64,000 bases of DNA from positions 1-64,000 of the forward strand of contig NZ_QBKU01000004.1 in the NCBI RefSeq assembly GCF_003054325.1, given 5' to 3'. Both the position numbers and the translations under genes were made by a program. This document shows, piece by piece, positions 19,374 through 28,869 of the stretch. The number at the start of each line of letters is the position of its first letter. Position 1 is the first letter of the stretch. The notes under the pieces were generated by a model. It was not told where the DNA came from. It did no database searches and saw only the letters and a list, made by a program, of their open reading frames with translations. The stretch comes from Sulfitobacter mediterraneus. Its GTDB lineage: Bacteria; Pseudomonadota; Alphaproteobacteria; Rhodobacterales; Rhodobacteraceae.

Positions 19374-20753
19374 ATGAAGATATTTGTTCTAATTTTCGCG
19401 CTGTTCGCAGCCCCCTTGGCCGCACAGCAGCAGGTGCCGCAAAGCGCGGCGCAGATGCAACTCAGCTTTGTGCCTTTGGTCAAGGAGGCAACGCCGGCAG
19501 TTGTGAATATCTACGCCAAGATAATGACGCAGGCGCAGCGCACCCCGCTACAGCGCGATCCGTTTTTTGAGCGGTTCTTTCGTGATCCGTTCTCGGAAAA
19601 GCCGCGTGTACAAAACTCGCTTGGCTCAGGGGTGATCCTGTCTGCGGATGGGATCGTGGTGTCGAACTATCATGTGGTTGGCATGGCGACCGAGATCCGC
19701 GTGGTTCTGAATGACCGGCGGGAATACAACGCGCGGGTTCTGCTTGGTGATCGGGATGCGGATCTGGCGATACTCAAGATTGATGCCGAAGAAGATCTGC
19801 CGTTTCTGACATTGCGCGGCAGTGAATCCGTTGAAGTGGGCGAGTTGGCATTGGCCATCGGGAACCCCTTTGGGGTGGGACAGACTGTGAGCAGTGGTAT
19901 TGTCTCTGGCCTGGCGCGCAGCGGCGCGGGGGGCGGCAATTCTGGTCTTGGCTATTTCATTCAGACCGACGCGCCGATCAATCCGGGCAATTCAGGCGGC
20001 GCATTGATTGACATGGCTGGCAGGCTGATTGGCATCAACACATCCATTCTCACGCGGTCCGGTGGCAGCAATGGTATCGGATTTGCCATTCCGGCGGATT
20101 TGGTTGCGGCCTTTGTCGCGCGGGCGCGGGATGGCGCGACAGAATTTGACCGACCCTGGGCGGGGATCAGTGGGCAGCCGGTCGATAGCGACATGGCGGC
20201 GACACTGGGATTGGACCGGTCGGGCGGTATCATCGTGTCGGGCCTGCATGCGGCCAGTCCGTTTCTGGAGGCGGGATTGGACGTTGGCGATGTTATTCTG
20301 GAAGTTGGCGGTGCTGCGGTGAACACACCAGCCGAAATGGTCTACAGGATGAGTGTGGCGGGCCTTGGCCGAGAAACGCCGGTGCAATACCTGCGCGGCG
20401 GCAAACGGTTTGAGGTTCAGGTCTCGTTGATCGCTGCCCCGGACGATCCGCCGCGCGATCAGATCGTGATGACCGAGCGTAGCCTGCTGCCCGGTCTGGT
20501 GCTGGCGCGGATCAATCCAGCGGTGATCTCGGAAATGAATCTGCCGCTGGAAACCTCTGGCGTGGTGGTGATGGAAGCGGGCCGTTTTGCACAGCAGGTT
20601 GGCCTGCGGCGCGGGGACGTGATTGTAGATATCAACGAGACTGAGATCATCGCCCCTGAAGAGGCTGCCGAATTGCTGAGCGGTAAAGTGCGTTGGATTG
20701 AAATGACTTTGCAGCGCGGTGATCGACGCACGCGCTTGCGGTTCAGGGTGTAA
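19374..20753 (+). CDS. Periplasmic DegP/HtrA-type serine protease
   Basis: 459 residues. Signal peptide at 1-18 (MKIFVLIFALFAAPLAAQ), a trypsin-like domain with triad H100 (SNYH), D130 (DADLAILK) and S207 (NPGNSGG), then two PDZ domains (about 260-350 and 370-459). It degrades or refolds damaged envelope proteins. The frame could begin at a TTG at 19347, but the ATG at 19374 gives a proper signal peptide. Five bases separate it from rarA. Confidence 0.93.
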   Translation: MKIFVLIFALFAAPLAAQQQVPQSAAQMQLSFVPLVKEATPAVVNIYAKIMTQAQRTPLQRDPFFERFFRDPFSEKPRVQNSLGSGVILSADGIVVSNYHVVGMATEIRVVLNDRREYNARVLLGDRDADLAILKIDAEEDLPFLTLRGSESVEVGELALAIGNPFGVGQTVSSGIVSGLARSGAGGGNSGLGYFIQTDAPINPGNSGGALIDMAGRLIGINTSILTRSGGSNGIGFAIPADLVAAFVARARDGATEFDRPWAGISGQPVDSDMAATLGLDRSGGIIVSGLHAASPFLEAGLDVGDVILEVGGAAVNTPAEMVYRMSVAGLGRETPVQYLRGGKRFEVQVSLIAAPDDPPRDQIVMTERSLLPGLVLARINPAVISEMNLPLETSGVVVMEAGRFAQQVGLRRGDVIVDINETEIIAPEEAAELLSGKVRWIEMTLQRGDRRTRLRFRV

Positions 20754-20757
20754 ACCC

Positions 20758-22074
20758 ATGGCTGATCTCTTTGATGATGGCAGTGCTGCCATGCCGGATA
20801 ATGCGCATCGCCCGTTGGCGGACCGGTTGCGCCCGCGTGCCTTGGCGGAGGTGATCGGCCAGCAAAAGGTGTTGGGGCCGGACGCGCCGCTCACGGTGAT
20901 GCTGGCCTCTGGCGCGTTGTCCTCGCTGGTGTTCTGGGGGCCGCCCGGTGTGGGCAAGACCACCATTGCGCGGCTTCTGGCGGATGAAACGGACCTGCAT
21001 TTTGTTCAGATCAGCGCGATTTTCAGCGGTGTGCCGGAGCTGCGCAAGGTGTTTGAAGCGGCCAAGATCCGGCGGCAAAACGGGCAGGGCACCTTGCTTT
21101 TTGTCGATGAGATCCACCGCTTTAACAAGGCGCAGCAGGACGGGTTTCTGCCGCATATGGAGGATGGCACGATCTTGTTGGTCGGGGCCACGACTGAGAA
21201 CCCCAGTTTTGAGTTGAACGCCGCTGTGCTGAGCCGCGCGCAGGTGCTTGTGCTGGAGCGTTTGCCCCTAGCCGATCTGGAGCTGTTGGCGCAACGGGCG
21301 GAAAAGGAGCTGGATAAAACGCTGCCGCTGAATGGCCCTGGGCGAGAGGCCCTGCTTGAGATGGCGGATGGTGACGGGCGGGCCTTGCTGAACCTAATTG
21401 AACAGGTCAGCGCCTGGAAGGTGGAGGGCAAGCTTGATCCACCTGCATTGTCACAGCGGTTGATGCGGCGGGCGGCGCAATACGACAAGAGCGGCGATGC
21501 CCATTACAATCTGATCAGCGCGCTGCACAAATCGGTGCGCGGGTCGGACCCGGATGCGGCGCTGTACTGGTTTGCGCGGATGTTGGAAGGCGGCGAAGAT
21601 CCACGGTTTCTGGCGCGGCGCATCACGCGGATGGCGGTCGAGGATATCGGACTTGCCGATCCGCAGGCGCAAGCGGTTTGTTTGCAATCGTGGCAGACCT
21701 ATGAGCGGCTGGGCAGCCCCGAGGGCGAATTGGCCTTGGCCCAAGCGGTGGCCTATCTGGCCTTGGCGCCGAAATCGAATGCGACCTATGTGGCCTACAA
21801 GGGCGCCCGCCGCGCCGCCAAGGAGACCGGATCAGAGCCGCCGCCAAAACATATCCTCAATGCACCGTCCAAATTGATGAAAGAGCAGGGGTATGGCGAT
21901 GGCTATGCCTATGATCATGACGCCGAAGACGGGTTCTCGGGGCAGAACTATTTCCCTGAAACCATGAAACGGCCTGTGCTTTATGCGCCTGTCGAGCGCG
22001 GATTTGAGCGTGAGCTGAAAAAGCGGTTGGAGTATTTCGCGAAACTGCGCCTCAAACGGGGTGATCGGGAATAA
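20758..22074 (+). CDS. rarA: Replication-associated recombination protein A (AAA+ ATPase)
   Basis: 438 residues, RarA/MgsA/WRNIP1 family, which acts at stalled replication forks. N-terminal PLADRLRPRALAEVIGQ, Walker A GPPGVGKTT (61-69), Walker B FVDEIHRF with D116/E117, sensor 1 LVGATTENPSFELN, and the C-terminal tetramerisation domain ending FPETMKRPVLYAPVERGFE. An upstream extension to 20719 overlaps the protease gene and is unlikely. Confidence 0.94.
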   Translation: MADLFDDGSAAMPDNAHRPLADRLRPRALAEVIGQQKVLGPDAPLTVMLASGALSSLVFWGPPGVGKTTIARLLADETDLHFVQISAIFSGVPELRKVFEAAKIRRQNGQGTLLFVDEIHRFNKAQQDGFLPHMEDGTILLVGATTENPSFELNAAVLSRAQVLVLERLPLADLELLAQRAEKELDKTLPLNGPGREALLEMADGDGRALLNLIEQVSAWKVEGKLDPPALSQRLMRRAAQYDKSGDAHYNLISALHKSVRGSDPDAALYWFARMLEGGEDPRFLARRITRMAVEDIGLADPQAQAVCLQSWQTYERLGSPEGELALAQAVAYLALAPKSNATYVAYKGARRAAKETGSEPPPKHILNAPSKLMKEQGYGDGYAYDHDAEDGFSGQNYFPETMKRPVLYAPVERGFERELKKRLEYFAKLRLKRGDRE

Positions 22075-22132
22075 CGGCGCGTCGCGGCCTGCAAAACTTG
22101 ACAATCCGGGCCCAAAGCGTGACAGACCCCAG

Positions 22133-22513
22133 ATGTTTTCAACCCTGTCCCTTGTTGCGCTTGGCGGTGCTGTTGGTGCCGCGCTGCGGTATCTGTCCGG
22201 TGTGGCGATGATGCGCTTGACTGGCCCGCAAGAATTCCCGCTGGCGATTCTGACGGTGAATGTCATCGGGTCGTTTTTGATGGGCGTGTTTGTGGTGGTG
22301 GCCGCGCATCGCGGTTTGACCCATCTGAGCCCCTTGGTGATGACCGGGCTTTTGGGCGGGTTCACCACGTTTTCGGCGTTCTCGCTTGAGACGGTGACGT
22401 TGATGGAACGGGGACAGATCGGTGCGGCAGGGCTTTATGTAGCGTTGTCGGTGTGCCTGTCTGTGGCGGGTTTGATGTTGGGCCTTTGGATGGCCAGAGG
22501 AGTTTTGGTATGA
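22133..22513 (+). CDS. crcB: Fluoride channel CrcB/Fluc
   Basis: 126 residues with four membrane helices. GGAVGAALRYLSG near the N-terminus, NVIGSFLMG (the Asn and Phe that line the ion path) and GGFTTFSAFSLE are the family marks. It exports fluoride as an antiparallel dimer. No fluoride riboswitch is visible in the 58 bases before it. It overlaps the next gene by ATGA. Confidence 0.93.
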   Translation: MFSTLSLVALGGAVGAALRYLSGVAMMRLTGPQEFPLAILTVNVIGSFLMGVFVVVAAHRGLTHLSPLVMTGLLGGFTTFSAFSLETVTLMERGQIGAAGLYVALSVCLSVAGLMLGLWMARGVLV

Positions 22514-23559
22514 GCCGTGTTCAGACCCTGATTGTAGAAGAAGGTGATGGCGATCAACGTCTGGACCGCTGGTTCAAACGTATGTTCCCGTTGATCTCGC
22601 AGGGGCGCATAGAAAAGATGTGCCGCAAGGGCGAGATCCGGGTGAATGGCGGGCGGGTCAAAGGATCGACTCGGTTGGAAGTGGGGCACGAGGTGCGCAT
22701 CCCGCCATTGCCGGATGTCGAAGCGCCGCCGCCACCAAAACGCACGCGCGTCACCGATGCGGATGCCAAGTTTATCCGTTCATGCGTGATTTACCGCGAT
22801 GATCAAGTGATCGCGCTGAACAAGCCGCCGGGCCTGCCTGTGCAGGGCGGTTCGGGGCAATCTGATCGGCATGTCGATGCGCTCGCCGAGGCGTTGATGT
22901 TTGATCTGGATGAAAAGCCGCGGCTTGTTCACCGGCTGGACAAGGATACATCGGGTGTCCTGATCATGGCGCGGACCCGCAGTGTGGCGGCGGCGTTGAC
23001 AGCGTCTTTTCGGCACCGCGAGACCCGCAAGATTTACTGGGCCGCTGTTGCCGGTGTGCCGCACCCCAAGAACGGGCAGATCAAGTTTGGCCTGATGAAA
23101 GCGGGCGGTCACGGCGCGCGCGGCGAAGGCGAAAAGATGGTCGCGGTGCATCCGCGTGATGTCGATTCAACCGAAGGGGCCAAACGGGCGACCACGGATT
23201 ATGCGGTTCTGGCGCAGGCTGGCACGCGGACCTGTTGGGCGGCCCTCATTCCCGTTACTGGCCGGACACATCAATTGCGGGCGCATATGGCGGAGATTGG
23301 TCATCCGATTGTCGGCGATGGCAAATACGGCGGATCGGGTCAGGACAACATGGGCGACGGCTGGGGCGCGCAGTTGGGGGGTGATATCTCCAAAAAGCTG
23401 CACCTGCATGCGCGATCTTTGACCATTGAGCATCCCGTGACCAAGGCCAGCCTCAATCTGGTGGCGCCATTGCCGGATCACATGCAGCGGACGTGGGAGA
23501 CCTTTCAATGGTCGCCAAGCGACGTGCCTGCCGACCCGTTCGAGGAGGACTGGGGATGA
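22510..23559 (+). CDS. RluC/RluD-family 23S rRNA pseudouridine synthase
   Basis: 349 residues. An S4 RNA-binding domain (about 14-70: RLDRWFKRMFP, RIEKMCRKGEIRVNG) precedes the RluA-type catalytic domain with HRLDKDTSG at 141-149; D144 is the catalytic Asp. RTHQLRAHMAEIGHPIVGDGKYG completes the active site. Probably modifies 23S rRNA as RluC does, but RluC and RluD cannot be told apart by eye. Start overlaps the crcB stop, stop overlaps the next start. Confidence 0.9.
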   Translation: MSRVQTLIVEEGDGDQRLDRWFKRMFPLISQGRIEKMCRKGEIRVNGGRVKGSTRLEVGHEVRIPPLPDVEAPPPPKRTRVTDADAKFIRSCVIYRDDQVIALNKPPGLPVQGGSGQSDRHVDALAEALMFDLDEKPRLVHRLDKDTSGVLIMARTRSVAAALTASFRHRETRKIYWAAVAGVPHPKNGQIKFGLMKAGGHGARGEGEKMVAVHPRDVDSTEGAKRATTDYAVLAQAGTRTCWAALIPVTGRTHQLRAHMAEIGHPIVGDGKYGGSGQDNMGDGWGAQLGGDISKKLHLHARSLTIEHPVTKASLNLVAPLPDHMQRTWETFQWSPSDVPADPFEEDWG

Positions 23560-24239
23560 GCTCCACATTGAAATTGGTGCTTTTTGATGTCGATGGAACG
23601 CTCGTTGACAGTCAGGGCGATATTGTCGCGGCCATGACCCGCGCCTTTGCGGCGGTCGATGCGCCACTGCCGGAGCGGGCGAAGTTGCTCAGCATCGTCG
23701 GGTTGTCGTTGGATGTCGCGATGCCAACACTGGCACCTGATCAGACAGAGGCCGCGCTCCAGAAAATGATTGAAAGCTACAAGGCGGCTTTTATGGAGCT
23801 GCGGGCGCAATTCGGTGTGGCGCAATCCTCGCCGCTGTATCCGGGCGCGATGGATGCTTTGCGCAGCTTGCAGGCGGTGCCGGAGTTTTTGTTGGGGATT
23901 GCCACGGGGAAATCCCGGCGGGGTTTGGATAAGTTGATTGAGGGTCACGCGCTGGACGGGTTGTTCATGACCCAGCAGGTTGCGGATTTTCATCCCTCCA
24001 AGCCGCACCCTTCGATGATTTTGCAGGCCATGCAGGACGCGGGTGTGGAACCGGCAGACACTGTGATGGTGGGCGATACCAGTTTTGACATGGAAATGGC
24101 CCGCGCCGCAGGGGTGCGGGGCATTGGCGTCAACTGGGGCTATCATCCACCCGAACGGCTTGGCGATGCCCATGTGGTGATCGACGATTATGCTGAACTG
24201 GCACCAGTGCTTGAGCGTATCTGGAATATGCCGGGATGA
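23556..24239 (+). CDS. HAD-superfamily phosphatase (Gph-like)
   Basis: 227 residues. Motif I FDVDGTLVDS (nucleophile D11, acid D13), motif II/III IATGKSRRG, and motif IV VGDTSFDMEMA mark a HAD subfamily IA hydrolase similar to phosphoglycolate phosphatase. The true substrate cannot be read from sequence. ATGA overlaps at both ends join it to rluC-like and ATP12 genes. Confidence 0.88.
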   Translation: MSSTLKLVLFDVDGTLVDSQGDIVAAMTRAFAAVDAPLPERAKLLSIVGLSLDVAMPTLAPDQTEAALQKMIESYKAAFMELRAQFGVAQSSPLYPGAMDALRSLQAVPEFLLGIATGKSRRGLDKLIEGHALDGLFMTQQVADFHPSKPHPSMILQAMQDAGVEPADTVMVGDTSFDMEMARAAGVRGIGVNWGYHPPERLGDAHVVIDDYAELAPVLERIWNMPG

Positions 24240-24952
24240 GCGACTGGAAGGCCAAGCGGTTTTGGAAAGAGGCGCAGGTTACGGATCATGCAGAGGGCGG
24301 ATTTGCGGTTCTGCTTGATGGGCGATCCATCAAGACACCGGCCAAGCGCAGCCTGATCCTGCCGACCCGCGCCATGGCGCAGGCGGTCGCATTGGAATGG
24401 GATGCTCAAGAGGGCGAGATCAAGCCCGAGACAATGCCGGTGACAAAGACCGCCAACGCCGCCTTGGACAAGGTTTTGATCCAACATGGCGAAGTGGCGG
24501 ATATGCTGGCGGCCTATGGCGATAGCGATCTGCTGTGCTACCGCGCGGATACCCCAGAAGAACTGGTTGCGCGGCAAGAGGCGCAATGGGATCCGATTCT
24601 TGACTGGGCTGCTGAAACGCTTGGCGCTCGGCTGGAGCCACGCACAGGGGTGATACACAAACCCCAAGACGAGCACGCACTGGCGGCGCTCAGTGCGCGA
24701 ACCCATGCTCTTGATGCCTTTAAGCTGGCGGCATTTCACGATCTGGTGAGCTTGTCAGGCTCGCTTGTCCTTGGCTTTGCCGCGATCGAAAAACTGCACG
24801 ATATCGAAACTTTGTGGGACATATCGCGGCTTGATGAGATCTGGCAGATCGAACAATGGGGCGTCGATGATGAAGCTGAGGCGCTAACATCGTTGAAAAA
24901 GTCCAGTTTTCAACATGCCGAGCGTATGTTCACCCTTTGTTGCGATGTCTAA
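24236..24952 (+). CDS. ATP12-family F1-ATPase assembly chaperone
   Basis: 238 residues, whole-length match to the ATP12 family: KRFWKEAQV near the start, LDGRSIKTPAKRSLILPT, ALEWDAQEGEIKPETMPVTK, and LCYRADTPEELVARQ. In mitochondria ATP12 holds the F1 alpha subunit; the alphaproteobacterial protein is thought to do the same. Last of the overlapping rarA-crcB-rluC-HAD run. Confidence 0.9.
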   Translation: MSDWKAKRFWKEAQVTDHAEGGFAVLLDGRSIKTPAKRSLILPTRAMAQAVALEWDAQEGEIKPETMPVTKTANAALDKVLIQHGEVADMLAAYGDSDLLCYRADTPEELVARQEAQWDPILDWAAETLGARLEPRTGVIHKPQDEHALAALSARTHALDAFKLAAFHDLVSLSGSLVLGFAAIEKLHDIETLWDISRLDEIWQIEQWGVDDEAEALTSLKKSSFQHAERMFTLCCDV

Positions 24953-25161
24953 CTGGGGTTGACTTAGAGAAGCAGGGTTCACCCATAGATTCGCACCAGT
25001 TTGCGCCTGCTTTTTGCACAACCCACCCTTGACCTTGCAGCCCGATTTCGAGCAGACTGCGATGCACTGAGCAGGCTTGCCCTGCGACGTATCGCCTCCG
25101 GCCCGATCAACGGGTCGGTATAACCGCCCAAAACGTGGCGGACTATCAGGAAGAGGTTAAC

Positions 25162-26178
25162 ATGAAAAAATCTGTAATTTTCGGCGCACTGACCGTTGCG
25201 GGTCTTGCTGCCGGTGCAGCAGCGGCCGGTACACTGGACGATGTGAAAGCACGCGGTAAACTGAACTGCGGCGTGACCACGGGTCTGGTGGGCTTTGCTG
25301 CCCCCGATGCGAACGGCGAATGGAAAGGCTTTGACGTTGCGGTATGCCGCGCGGTTGCAGCTGGCGTTCTGGGTGACGCAACAGCTGTAGAATTCGTTCC
25401 AACAACCGGTAAAACACGCTTTACCGCGTTGGCGTCCGGCGAAATCGACATGCTGGCACGTAACACCACTTGGACGTTCTCCCGCGATGTCGATCTGAAG
25501 TTCGATTTTGTTGGCGTGAACTACTATGACGGTCAGGGCTTTATGGTTCCAAAAGACCTTGGTGTTTCCTCCGCGAAAGATCTTGATGGCGCAACAGTCT
25601 GCATTCAGACCGGTACAACAACCGAACTGAACCTGGCCGACTTCTTCCGCGCTAACAACATCAGCTATGAGCCGGTGCCAATCGAAACAAACGCCGAAGC
25701 ACAACAGCAGTACCTTGCTGGCGCTTGCGACGTTTACACAACGGACGCGTCCGGTCTGGCCGCGACACGTGCGACATTCGAAGATCCTGCCGGCCACACA
25801 CTGCTGCCAGAGATCATCTCCAAAGAGCCACTCGGCCCGCTTGTTCGCCACGGCGACAGCGAATGGGGTGACGTTGTCCGCTGGACACTGAACGCACTGA
25901 TCACAGCTGAAGAGCTGGGTGTGTCTTCCGCCAACGTTGGCGAAATGGCGGCTTCTACCAACAACCCTGAGATCGCCCGTTTGCTGGGTACCGAAGGTAC
26001 ACTTGGTGAAATGCTCGGCTTGGACGCAGATTGGGCCAAGCGCGCAATCGAAACACAGGGCAACTACGGTGAAATCTTTGCCAAGAACATCGGCGAAGAG
26101 ACACCAATCGGTTTGGCCCGTGGTCTGAACTCTCAGTGGACAGACGGCGGTCTGCTGTACTCGCCTCCTTTCCGCTAA
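25162..26178 (+). CDS. bztA: Amino acid ABC transporter substrate-binding protein (AapJ/BztA type)
   Basis: 338 residues with a signal peptide (MKKSVIFGALTVAGLAAGAAAA). The mature protein is a type 3 solute-binding protein: LNCGVTTGLVGFAAPDANGEWKGFDVAVCRAVAAG, RFTALASGEIDMLARNTTWTFSRD. Relatives bind glutamate, glutamine, aspartate and asparagine. AGGAAGAGG precedes the ATG at 25162. First gene of the bztABCD set; a strong hairpin follows before bztB. Confidence 0.92.
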   Translation: MKKSVIFGALTVAGLAAGAAAAGTLDDVKARGKLNCGVTTGLVGFAAPDANGEWKGFDVAVCRAVAAGVLGDATAVEFVPTTGKTRFTALASGEIDMLARNTTWTFSRDVDLKFDFVGVNYYDGQGFMVPKDLGVSSAKDLDGATVCIQTGTTTELNLADFFRANNISYEPVPIETNAEAQQQYLAGACDVYTTDASGLAATRATFEDPAGHTLLPEIISKEPLGPLVRHGDSEWGDVVRWTLNALITAEELGVSSANVGEMAASTNNPEIARLLGTEGTLGEMLGLDADWAKRAIETQGNYGEIFAKNIGEETPIGLARGLNSQWTDGGLLYSPPFR

Positions 26179-26189
26179 GAACCAATACC

Positions 26190-26218
26190 AAAGGGCGCAG
26201 GATCATCCTGCGCCCTTT
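26190..26218 (+). terminator. Intercistronic hairpin between bztA and bztB
   Basis: AAAGGGCGCAGGAT pairs perfectly with ATCCTGCGCCCTTT around one base. There is hardly any T run. Such hairpins after binding-protein genes usually protect the upstream mRNA or stop part of transcription, giving more binding protein than permease. Confidence 0.75.
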
Positions 26219-26327
26219 GTCTATCACGACCACGCTGTACAATTCATAGCAGCGACCAATAATGACCCGGAACCACGTCACGCTCAAAGTGGCAAATAAC
26301 AAGGTCCGGGACACGGGGAACAGCTTC

Positions 26328-27554
26328 ATGACAACATTTACCGACCCTCCTACGGAGTCGTTCCGGCTATCTATGCTGCTGAACGATACCCGCTATCGGT
26401 CCGGAACGATGCAAGCCATTGCCGCGATCCTGCTGGCACTTGCCTTGTTCTACCTTTACTCAAATCTCTCGGCCAACCTGAAAGCGGCGGGGCTTAACAT
26501 CTCCTTTGACTTCTTGGGAAGCCCTGCAGGTTATGACATCAACCAGACGCTGGTCGACTATAACAGTCAATCTAGCAACCTTCAGGCCGCAATTGTCGGC
26601 ATTCTGAACACCCTTCTGGTTGCCTCTCTGGCCTGTATCACCGCAACCGTCTTTGGTGTTCTGGCCGGTGTCCTGCGCCTGTCGAACAACTGGCTCGTGC
26701 GCAAGCTCATGGCATTCTATGTCGAGATCTTCCGCAATATTCCGGTGCTGATCTGGGTTATCATTATCTTTACGATCATGACGGCCGTTCTGCCTGGTCC
26801 GCGAGAATTCCGCGGCGACAATGCGACGTCGTCGATGTTCCTGGATTTGTTTGCCTTTACCAATCGGGGTGTTTACACGCCTGGTCCGCAATTCACCAAT
26901 GGGTTTGGCGGCGCAATAGATTGGCTTTTGGTAATCGCGGTTCTTTTGGCCTCGCTCTTTGCCACTCGCGCTGTCGCGGCCAGTGCTGATCGGAAACAAG
27001 CTGAAACAGGCGTGCGGCCCAAAACGCTTTGGGTCAATCTGGCAATCTGGTTTGTGCCGGTGATCGTTTTGCTGACGATCCTTGGGCTGACTTGGGAAGT
27101 ACCAGAGCTGAAAGGCTTTAACTTCAAAGGTGGGATCAAAATCGGTGGTCCGCTGATTGCGCTGTGGTTTGCCTTGTCGATCTATACCGGCGCCTTTATC
27201 GCAGAAAACGTGCGAGCGGGTATTCAGGCGGTGTCCAAAGGTCAGACAGAAGCAGCCTCTGCGCTGGGTCTGCGCTCCAACCGGGTGATGAGCCTTGTTG
27301 TTTTGCCTCAAGCCCTGCGGGTGATCATTCCGCCGCTGATTTCACAATATCTGAATATTACCAAAAACTCGTCTCTGGCAATCGCTGTTGGCTATGCAGA
27401 CATTACAGCGACGCTGGGCGGTATCACATTGAACCAAACAGGCCGCGCGATTGAATGCATCCTGCTGCTGATGTTGTTCTATCTTGTGATCTCGTTGGTG
27501 ATCTCTGCGGTGATGAACGTGTACAACAACGCCATGAAACTGAAGGAGCGCTGA
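26328..27554 (+). CDS. bztB: Amino acid ABC transporter permease (AapQ/BztB type)
   Basis: 408 residues, about eight membrane helices and a large loop at roughly 170-270. The C-terminal permease domain carries the EAA-like loop ENVRAGIQAVSKGQTEAASALGL and VVLPQALRVIIPPLISQYLNITKNSSLA. Start at 26328 (GGGGAA upstream) rather than 26262. One base before bztC. Confidence 0.92.
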   Translation: MTTFTDPPTESFRLSMLLNDTRYRSGTMQAIAAILLALALFYLYSNLSANLKAAGLNISFDFLGSPAGYDINQTLVDYNSQSSNLQAAIVGILNTLLVASLACITATVFGVLAGVLRLSNNWLVRKLMAFYVEIFRNIPVLIWVIIIFTIMTAVLPGPREFRGDNATSSMFLDLFAFTNRGVYTPGPQFTNGFGGAIDWLLVIAVLLASLFATRAVAASADRKQAETGVRPKTLWVNLAIWFVPVIVLLTILGLTWEVPELKGFNFKGGIKIGGPLIALWFALSIYTGAFIAENVRAGIQAVSKGQTEAASALGLRSNRVMSLVVLPQALRVIIPPLISQYLNITKNSSLAIAVGYADITATLGGITLNQTGRAIECILLLMLFYLVISLVISAVMNVYNNAMKLKER

Positions 27555-27555
27555 G

Positions 27556-28854
27556 ATGTCAGATACACATGCACAGTCCGTCGCCTTCGTGCGCGACACT
27601 GCGATCCCGCCATCCCCGGCTCCTGCCAATGCGGCAGGCCCGGTAAAATGGATGCGCGATAACCTGTTCGCCACTTGGGCAAATGCCCTTCTGACCGTTG
27701 CCGCGATCTATGTGATCTTTCTGGTCCTGTCGGCAACTCTGCCTTGGATCTTTGGCGGGCTTTGGACAACTTCGTCCTTGGCTGAATGCCGTGAGGTGCT
27801 TCAGGGCAGATCAGCGGCCTGTTTCTCGGTTCTGACGGACCGCTGGAACCAGTTGCTGTTCGGGTTCAAATATCCGGTTGATCTTTACTGGCGTCCAACA
27901 GTGGCCTTTGTGCTGCTGTTTGTGGCCGCTGCACCGGTGTTGTTCTTTGATCTGCCGCGCAAGCTGCTGATCGTGACGGCGCTTTACCCCTTTATCGCTT
28001 ACTACCTGATCTGGGGCGGCACGATCTGGGCGCCACTGTTTGCACTGGCCGGTTTTGGTGTTGGTTACTACGTCTACAGCCATCTGGTGCATCGCAGTTT
28101 TGCGATCGGGTTCTTTGGTGGTATCGCTGCCGCGATCATCGCCTGGGTGGTCGGCAGCTATCTGACGGGTGCTTTGGCCTCGGAAACGCCGTTTCTGGAA
28201 GCTGTGCCAAGCCGTGACATGGGGGGCTTTATGCTCAACATGATGCTTGGTGTGACTTGTGTGTCGCTGTCTTTGCCGATTGGCATTGCACTGGCACTGG
28301 GTCGTCAATCCTCCATGCCGCTGATCAAGTGGATCTGTGTGGTCTTCATCGAATTTATTCGTGGCGTGCCGCTGATTACCTTGCTGTTTGTGGCAAACGT
28401 TATGCTGGCGTACTTCTTCCCACCCGGTTCCGGTGTGGATCTGTTCCTGCGTGTGGTGATCATGATCACCATGTTCTCTTCGGCCTATATCGCCGAAGTG
28501 ATCCGGGGTGGCCTCGCGGCCCTTCCCAAAGGACAGTATGAAGCGGCCGACAGTCTGGGCCTTGATTATCCGCAAGCGATGCGGCTGATCATCCTGCCAC
28601 AGGCGCTCAAGATCTCCATTCCGGGCATCGTGAACATTGCGGTGGGTCTGTTCAAAGACACCACACTTGTTTCGGTGATCTCCATGTTCGACCTCGTCGG
28701 CATGATCCGGGGTCCGATCCTTGCGTCCACAGATTGGAACGGGGTGTACTGGGAGCTTTTGGGCTTTGCCGCACTTCTGTTCTTCGTCGTTTGCTACGGC
28801 ATCTCACAATATTCGCAGTGGCTGGAACGCCGTCTTGCGACAGACCATCGTTAA
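27556..28854 (+). CDS. bztC: Amino acid ABC transporter permease (AapM/BztC type)
   Basis: 432 residues, second membrane subunit. The N-terminal half has several helices, the C-terminal permease domain has EFIRGVPLITLLF, the EAA loop EVIRGGLAALPKGQYEAADSLGL and LILPQALKISIPGIVN followed by FKDTTLV. It pairs with BztB to form the channel. Confidence 0.92.
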   Translation: MSDTHAQSVAFVRDTAIPPSPAPANAAGPVKWMRDNLFATWANALLTVAAIYVIFLVLSATLPWIFGGLWTTSSLAECREVLQGRSAACFSVLTDRWNQLLFGFKYPVDLYWRPTVAFVLLFVAAAPVLFFDLPRKLLIVTALYPFIAYYLIWGGTIWAPLFALAGFGVGYYVYSHLVHRSFAIGFFGGIAAAIIAWVVGSYLTGALASETPFLEAVPSRDMGGFMLNMMLGVTCVSLSLPIGIALALGRQSSMPLIKWICVVFIEFIRGVPLITLLFVANVMLAYFFPPGSGVDLFLRVVIMITMFSSAYIAEVIRGGLAALPKGQYEAADSLGLDYPQAMRLIILPQALKISIPGIVNIAVGLFKDTTLVSVISMFDLVGMIRGPILASTDWNGVYWELLGFAALLFFVVCYGISQYSQWLERRLATDHR

Positions 28855-28869
28855 AGGGAGGGTTTAGGC

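Noticed and set aside
22075..22132. Possible fluoride riboswitch before crcB
   Set aside because: Only 58 bases are available and the conserved fluoride aptamer sequence is not seen.
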